NCBI GenBank assembly: GCA_963815125.1
Contig: CAWFFM010000010.1
Span: 62,001 to 126,000, forward strand
Length of the DNA: 64,000 bases
Origin: Actinocatenispora sp963815125
GTDB lineage: Bacteria; Actinomycetota; Actinomycetes; Mycobacteriales; Micromonosporaceae
Direction: 5' to 3'
How positions within the stretch are numbered: the stretch's first letter is position 1; each line of letters opens with the position of its first letter. The translations under genes and the position numbers were made by a program. Below the pieces are notes generated by a model that worked only from the letters and a program-made list of their open reading frames with translations, ran no database searches and was not told where the DNA came from. Of this stretch, positions 59,568-64,000 are shown piece after piece.

Positions 59568-60485
59568 TTATGCGTGTGCCGGCTTGTCCCGGCGCTGAGC
59601 GAACACGGTGCGTACCGCTGCGGCGCCGACACCGGCCAGACAGACCGCAGCGATCAGTGCCAGCACGCTGGTGGCGTTGGCCGGTGTGACGTCCGCGACC
59701 GGACGTGGCGCAGCCGCCGGGTCGTGCTGCGGCAGGGAGGTGCTGGAGGACTCACCGCCACCACCGCTGGTGCCCGAACCCGCGCCCGGCGCGGCGGCCG
59801 AAGACGGCACCGCACCCCGGGCCACCGGCTGGTGCAGGCCAGGTGCGGTCGGTGAGGCTCCCCGGTTGGGCTGGCGCCCCGGCGGCTGGGCGTGCTGGCC
59901 GCCGGACGTCTGACCGGACTTCGAACCACCGGTCGACGATCCGCCGTTGTTCGATCCCGACTGGCCGGTGCTGGGCTGGTTCGAACCGCCCGAACTGGGG
60001 CTGGGGGTCGGTGAGGACGGCGCCGCCGTCGGTGAGACGGTGATCGCCCGGTAGTCCTGCTTGCCCAGTCCGCCCACGACGCACCGGGGATCGAGGTTGG
60101 CGTTCACCGGGCCACTGGCCGTCGTCGTGTACTGCGTCGACGCTCCGGCGTTCAGCCTTATCGGCGACTTGCCGGTGATGTTCAGGACCGGAGCGGTGCC
60201 GCCGGTCACCGAGTTGACGAAGGTCAACGTGGTGCCGGCCGGAACGCTCAGCGACTCGGTGTCGTCCTGGCCGTTCACCGACGGCTTGGACGAGGAGCCA
60301 CCGAGGCCCAGCAGCCCGCAGCCGCCCTTGAAGATGATCGTGTGTGGGCCCGGCTGTGGCGTGTCGGCCGAGGCCGGCGCAGCGGCCAGGCCGACCACGC
60401 TGACGCCGAGCACACCGGCGGCCAACAGTACGGCCGGGCGGTGGCGCCGGGAAATCCGGAGGGAATGTCTTGGCTGGTACCGCAC
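59568..60485 (-). CDS. Secreted, membrane-anchored cell-surface protein
   Basis: This 305-residue protein has a signal peptide (VLLAAGVLGVSVVGLAAAPASA), a mature domain of about 110 residues with three cysteines and beta-strands (TLTFVNSVTGGTAPVLNITGK), a long Ser/Pro/Gly linker and a C-terminal hydrophobic helix with a basic tail (LALIAAVCLAGVGAAAV then RTVFAQRRDK). The plan is that of a membrane-anchored surface protein. The mature domain resembles cupredoxin-like or sortase-surface-type beta sandwiches only loosely. It starts with GTG at 60485. Confidence 0.72.
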   Translation of the reverse strand: MRYQPRHSLRISRRHRPAVLLAAGVLGVSVVGLAAAPASADTPQPGPHTIIFKGGCGLLGLGGSSSKPSVNGQDDTESLSVPAGTTLTFVNSVTGGTAPVLNITGKSPIRLNAGASTQYTTTASGPVNANLDPRCVVGGLGKQDYRAITVSPTAAPSSPTPSPSSGGSNQPSTGQSGSNNGGSSTGGSKSGQTSGGQHAQPPGRQPNRGASPTAPGLHQPVARGAVPSSAAAPGAGSGTSGGGGESSSTSLPQHDPAAAPRPVADVTPANATSVLALIAAVCLAGVGAAAVRTVFAQRRDKPAHA

Positions 60486-60860
60486 GTTCTCGTCTCCCCA
60501 GGTCAGCTGGTAGAACCCGCGGCTGAGGCGGATCTAGGAGTGGTAACGAGGTGCATCACCGTCGGTGACGCTATTCAGAGTGATTCCTTATCTTGCTACC
60601 GATTGGTAGTGCGCACAACCCGGTGATACCCGGTGTCGGGCCAAATCTGGGGCGACAGTGCCGTATTTCGCACGCCGACCGCCACGTGGACGGTACCGCG
60701 CGCCGTCCACCGGCATGACGCCGACCCGCGCGCCGGTACACCGCGTGGCCCCACGACAACCGACCGGTACAAGGGCGGCATCGGCCGGAATGCGGGGAAA
60801 CGGCGCCACACGTGGCCGGTGCCCGGCCAAACGTCGGCCCGACGCCGTAGGCTCGCCTGC

Positions 60861-61649
60861 ATGCGTATCGGGGCACACGTGGACAGGGCCGATCCGCTGG
60901 CCGAGGCGAAGGCCCGCGCGGCACAGGCCGCGCAGTTCTTCCTGGCCGACCCCCAGGGTTGGCGCGCCCCCGGCGAGCACCCGAAGTCGGCGGAACTGCG
61001 CGCGGCGGCGGAGACCGGTGAGATCGAGTTGTACGTGCATTCGCCGTACGTCATCAATCTGGCCTCCACGAACAACCGGATCCGGATCCCGAGCCGCAAG
61101 CTGCTGGGCCAGCACGCCGACGCCGCCGCCGCGATCGGCGCGAAGGGCCTCATCGTGCACGGCGGCCACGTCACCAGGGACGACGATGTCGCGGTCGGCT
61201 TCGACAACTGGCGCAAGGCTTTCCAGCAGGCGGAGAAGGCCGGCGGGTTCCCGTTGCCGATCCTGATCGAGAACACCGCCGGCGGTGACCGGGCCTGCGC
61301 CCGCCGGTTCGACAACCTGGCCCGGTTGTGGGACGCGATCGGGGAGTTCGGACCGGGTTTCTGCCTGGACACCTGCCACGCCTACTGCGGCGGCGAGGAT
61401 CTGGTCGGCATCGTCGACCGGGTCCGGTCCATCACCGGTCGGATCGACCTGATCCATGCCAACGGTTCGCGGGACGACTTCGACTCCGGTCGGGACCGGC
61501 ACGCGAACTTCGCCGACAGCGGCATCGATCCGGAACTGATCGTCGAGGTGATCCGGGCCAGCGGTGCCACCGCGGTGGTGGAGACACCCGACGCGGCCGA
61601 CGGCCAGTCGGCCGACATCGCCTACCTGCAGGAGAGGTTGACCCGGTGA
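60861..61649 (+). CDS. nfo: Deoxyribonuclease IV (endonuclease IV)
   Basis: This 262-residue TIM-barrel enzyme cuts DNA 5' to abasic sites in base excision repair. The start MRIGAHV, the zinc-ligand motifs VHSPYVINLAST, VHGGHV, LIENTAGG, CLDTCHAYCGG, HANGSRDDFDSGRDRHANF and the closing VVETPD match the family. The ATG at 60861 gives the standard N-terminus. Confidence 0.92.
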   Translation: MRIGAHVDRADPLAEAKARAAQAAQFFLADPQGWRAPGEHPKSAELRAAAETGEIELYVHSPYVINLASTNNRIRIPSRKLLGQHADAAAAIGAKGLIVHGGHVTRDDDVAVGFDNWRKAFQQAEKAGGFPLPILIENTAGGDRACARRFDNLARLWDAIGEFGPGFCLDTCHAYCGGEDLVGIVDRVRSITGRIDLIHANGSRDDFDSGRDRHANFADSGIDPELIVEVIRASGATAVVETPDAADGQSADIAYLQERLTR

Positions 61650-61677
61650 GTGTCCAGTTCCGCGCGGAGGTCCGCGC

Positions 61678-63885
61678 GTGACCACCGACGATCAGGCCAC
61701 GGCGAGCCGGTCCGACGCCGCCACCGGGGCCGACCGTGCCGGGGCCGGCCAAGCCGAGAGCGACCAGGAGCCGTCGGTCACCGTACGGCTGCGCAAGGAC
61801 GCGCCGGACAAGAACGTCGCCTCCGGCAAAGCGCACCGGACCCGGCGGCTTCCGGCCACCGCGGGCACCGGCACCGGCACCGGCACCGGCACCGAGGCCA
61901 CAATGGACACTGCCGGTGCCGACGGCGCCGGACAGACCGGCGCGGTACCGACGGCCGTCGACGACGAGGAAGCGACCTGGCAGCGCTTCGGACCGGCGGA
62001 ACTACGACCGGCCGGACCCGTACGACGCGCGCTGGCCCTCGCCACCCGGATCGCCACACACGAGTGGACGGTGGCCGGTGTGGCCTCCGTGCTGCTCGCG
62101 GTCCTGATGACGTGGCCGACGATGCGGCACCCGGCCAGCACCATCCCCCAGGACATCTACGATCCACTCCTGCAGACCTGGCAGGTCGCCTGGGGCGGGC
62201 ACGCCCTGTTGACCGACCCGCTGCATCTGTGGAACAGCAACACCTTCTACCCGGAGAACGACACCCTGGCGTACTCCGACAGCCTGCTCGGCTACGCGCC
62301 GTTCGGCATGATCGGTTCCGGACCGGTCGCCGCCCTGGTGCGCTACAACGTGCTGTACGTACTGGCCTACGCGCTGGCATTCGTCGGCATGTACGCGCTC
62401 TGCCGCCAGCTCGGTTCCCGCCGGCCGGGCGCCGCGATGGCCGGCGCCGCGTTCGCGTACGCGCCCTGGCGGCTGGCACACGGTGGTCACCTGAACATCC
62501 TGTCCACCGGTGGGATCGCGCTGGCGTTGGCGATGTTGGCGCGGGGCCACGGATTCCGGCTGCGCCGCGGCGACCGGCACGACCCTGGGCCGCTGCGGGC
62601 CCGCTGGGGCTGGGTGCTCGGCGGCTGGCTCGTCGCTGCCTGGCAGCTGACTCTCGGCTTCGGCCTCGGCCTGCCGTTCGGCTACGTACTCGGCCTGGTC
62701 GTCCTGGTCGGTGTCGCGTCCTGGCTGGTGCCGGCCGTCAGGCAGGCGCTGACCGGTCGGCGCACACGGGCGTCCCGGACCGTGACGGTCGACGGGGACG
62801 CGGCCGAGGCACCGACCGGGGGAGTTGCGGAGAAGATCCCGACCGTACCGGTGGGCGGTGTCGCCGTGGCCCGGGCCCGGTTCCGTGGGCCGGTGCTGCT
62901 GGCGAACCTCGGCGGGCTGGCGATCTTCGCGCTGACCTGCCTGTACATGGGCCTGCCGTACCTGCGTGCAGTGCAGGCACATCCGTACGCGCGGCGCGGT
63001 GTGGCCGAACTGGCCTGGTTCTCGCCGCCGTGGCAGGGGTTCTTCATCGCGCCGGAACAGTCCTGGCTGTGGGGTGACGCGCATGCCGGCGCGCGTCAGG
63101 CCCTGCCGTTCCAGCCCGAGATGACTCTGCTGGTCGGACTGGTACTGCTGGCCTTCGCGCTGCTGGGGCTGTTCGTATCGGTGTGGAGTACCCGGACCCG
63201 GGTGCTGCTGGCCGTCGGTGTCGCGGTGAGCGTCGTACTGGCAATGGGCACCCGCTTCCCGGGCGGCGGTTGGTACACGTACCTGGTGCTGCACGACTAC
63301 CTGCCGGCCTGGGACTCGATGCGTACCCCCGGCCGGCTGGTCGTCTGGACCACGCTGCTGCTGGCGCTGCTGGCGGCCGGTGCGGTCAGCGCGCTCGGTA
63401 CACGGGCCGACGAGGTGGCGCTGTTCCGCGGCCGTAACCCGCGGCGGTCCGGACCCGGGCTACGGGTGCTGTTGGCGATTCCGCTGGTGCTGGTACTGCT
63501 GGAAGGCTGGAACCGGACCCCGCACTGGGAAGTGCCGACCGAGCCGACGGCGCTGCACCACCTGGCCGGTCCCGTACTGGTCCTGCCGACCGACCAGCTC
63601 ACCGACGAGCGGTACATGTACTGGTCCACCGACGGTTTCCCGACGATGGTCAACGGCGGCAGCGGCTTCCAGCCGACGAAGCAGGACGAGATCCGTCGGG
63701 CCACCACCGCGTTCCCGGACCAGGCCAGCGTCACGTACCTGCGGGGCCTGGGCGTGCACACCGTGGTCGTGCTGCGCGACAACCTCGGTGGCACACCGTA
63801 CGAGCACGCCCTGACCGCACCGACCGACGGGCTCGGACTGACCCGGGCGGACAGCCGGTCGGCCGTGGTGTTCACGCTGCACTGA
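61678..63885 (+). CDS. Large polytopic membrane protein (glycosyltransferase-C-like)
   Basis: This 735-residue protein has a cytoplasmic N-terminal tail of about 130 residues with a TG repeat (TGTGTGTGT), about ten membrane helices, and a C-terminal extracytoplasmic domain (residues from about 620). The first loop has DIYDPLLQTWQVAWGGHALL and NTFYPENDTLAYSDSLLGYAPFG, and the sixth part has LPAWDSMRTPGRLVVWTT. This resembles YfhO/GT-C-type membrane enzymes of actinomycetes. Its function is unknown. It starts with GTG 28 bases after nfo. Confidence 0.75.
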   Translation: MTTDDQATASRSDAATGADRAGAGQAESDQEPSVTVRLRKDAPDKNVASGKAHRTRRLPATAGTGTGTGTGTEATMDTAGADGAGQTGAVPTAVDDEEATWQRFGPAELRPAGPVRRALALATRIATHEWTVAGVASVLLAVLMTWPTMRHPASTIPQDIYDPLLQTWQVAWGGHALLTDPLHLWNSNTFYPENDTLAYSDSLLGYAPFGMIGSGPVAALVRYNVLYVLAYALAFVGMYALCRQLGSRRPGAAMAGAAFAYAPWRLAHGGHLNILSTGGIALALAMLARGHGFRLRRGDRHDPGPLRARWGWVLGGWLVAAWQLTLGFGLGLPFGYVLGLVVLVGVASWLVPAVRQALTGRRTRASRTVTVDGDAAEAPTGGVAEKIPTVPVGGVAVARARFRGPVLLANLGGLAIFALTCLYMGLPYLRAVQAHPYARRGVAELAWFSPPWQGFFIAPEQSWLWGDAHAGARQALPFQPEMTLLVGLVLLAFALLGLFVSVWSTRTRVLLAVGVAVSVVLAMGTRFPGGGWYTYLVLHDYLPAWDSMRTPGRLVVWTTLLLALLAAGAVSALGTRADEVALFRGRNPRRSGPGLRVLLAIPLVLVLLEGWNRTPHWEVPTEPTALHHLAGPVLVLPTDQLTDERYMYWSTDGFPTMVNGGSGFQPTKQDEIRRATTAFPDQASVTYLRGLGVHTVVVLRDNLGGTPYEHALTAPTDGLGLTRADSRSAVVFTLH

Positions 63886-63958
63886 CCGGCGTGCCCGGTG
63901 CCGGGCGGCCCGGAACCCGGCACCGGCAGCTCGGCATCCGCCGGCCGGCGTCCGGCGC

Positions 63959-64000
63959 TCAGCGGGCGCCGGCGAGCGCGGTCGCCACCTCGACGTAGCG
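63959..64000 (-). CDS. C-terminal end of a gene running out of the window
   Basis: The minus strand reads RYVEVATALAGAR and TGA, with good codon bias up to the last base. Only 13 residues are visible, too few to name a family. The stop is 73 bases after the stop of the membrane protein gene, so the two are convergent. Confidence 0.45.
   Translation of the reverse strand, partial: RYVEVATALAGAR

Noticed and set aside
61864..61892. Six-base GGCACC repeat as a phase-variation switch
   Set aside because: The 6-bp period keeps the frame, so changes only lengthen a Thr-Gly tract.

Overview
The window is 64 kb of very GC-rich chromosomal DNA with strong G/C bias in third codon positions, many GTG/TTG starts, Shine-Dalgarno sites of the GGAGG type and actinobacterial marker genes (a mycothiol-dependent enzyme tail, LppU/SCO3897-type and LprG/LppX-type envelope proteins, DUF4192, DUF6457, DUF6314, a DnaB intein). 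It is an actinomycete. The heavy use of GTAC/CGTAC-type codon pairs would fit the Micromonosporales, but that placement is a guess. Housekeeping genes that usually sit near the replication origin (dnaB; rpsF-ssb-rpsR-rplI), a parS-like site at 19.13 kb and a DnaA-box-like cluster at 28.0-28.16 kb suggest an origin-proximal region. No insertion sequence, prophage, tRNA/rRNA gene or CRISPR array was seen.

Layout. 0-8.8 kb: tail of a mycothiol-dependent isomerase-like gene, a Pro/Gly-rich membrane protein, a sugar-acid dehydratase, a DAHP synthase behind a putative ribosome-mediated attenuator, a two-component system whose response regulator seems to start at CTG, a small secreted protein and a collagen-like lipoprotein. 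8.9-16.5 kb: a GNAT, a dimethylargininase-like enzyme divergent from an Lrp/AsnC regulator, a YbjN-type chaperone-like protein, DUF6457 and mobA, fdhD, DUF4192 and another GNAT. 16.7-24.1 kb: a MerR/TipA-like regulator with a VOC protein, a fructosamine-kinase-like gene, carbonic anhydrase, an AAA ATPase, a decayed GNAT pseudogene, a tetR/hydrolase pair with its palindrome, and a metallophosphoesterase. 24.1-36.1 kb: a VWA lipoprotein with an apparent frameshift, polX, dnaB carrying a class-3-like mini-intein, a GntR regulator, a phosphoribosyltransferase, a GT87-like membrane protein and a GGDEF-EAL protein preceded by four tandem tiny reading frames that all encode the heptapeptide (M/V)REFDWH. 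36.5-46.9 kb: molybdenum cofactor genes (moaC, a mogA-moeA fusion, moaE, then moaA and moaD) interrupted by NUDIX, DoxX, GAF, hydrolase and unknown genes. 46.9-57.4 kb: a ketopantoate-reductase-like gene, a PHP-UvrD fusion helicase, two paralogous LppU-like membrane proteins, DUF6314, a wHTH regulator with def, a cold-shock protein and an LprG-like lipoprotein. 57.6-64 kb: rpsF-ssb-rpsR-rplI on the minus strand, a surface protein, endonuclease IV, a large membrane protein and the last codons of a minus-strand gene.

How genes work together. The molybdenum cofactor genes cover GTP cyclisation (moaA/moaC), sulfur carrier and synthase (moaD/moaE), molybdate insertion (mogA-moeA), nucleotide attachment (mobA) and formate dehydrogenase maturation (fdhD); no molybdoenzyme is in view. 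Several small regulatory modules show a regulator beside its own palindrome.

The least explained signals are the four MREFDWH frames upstream of the c-di-GMP gene, a dispersed two-hairpin element built from ATTTTCCCCGAA/TTCGGGGAAAAT at 21.7 and 56.2 kb, and the DnaA-box cluster upstream of dnaB.
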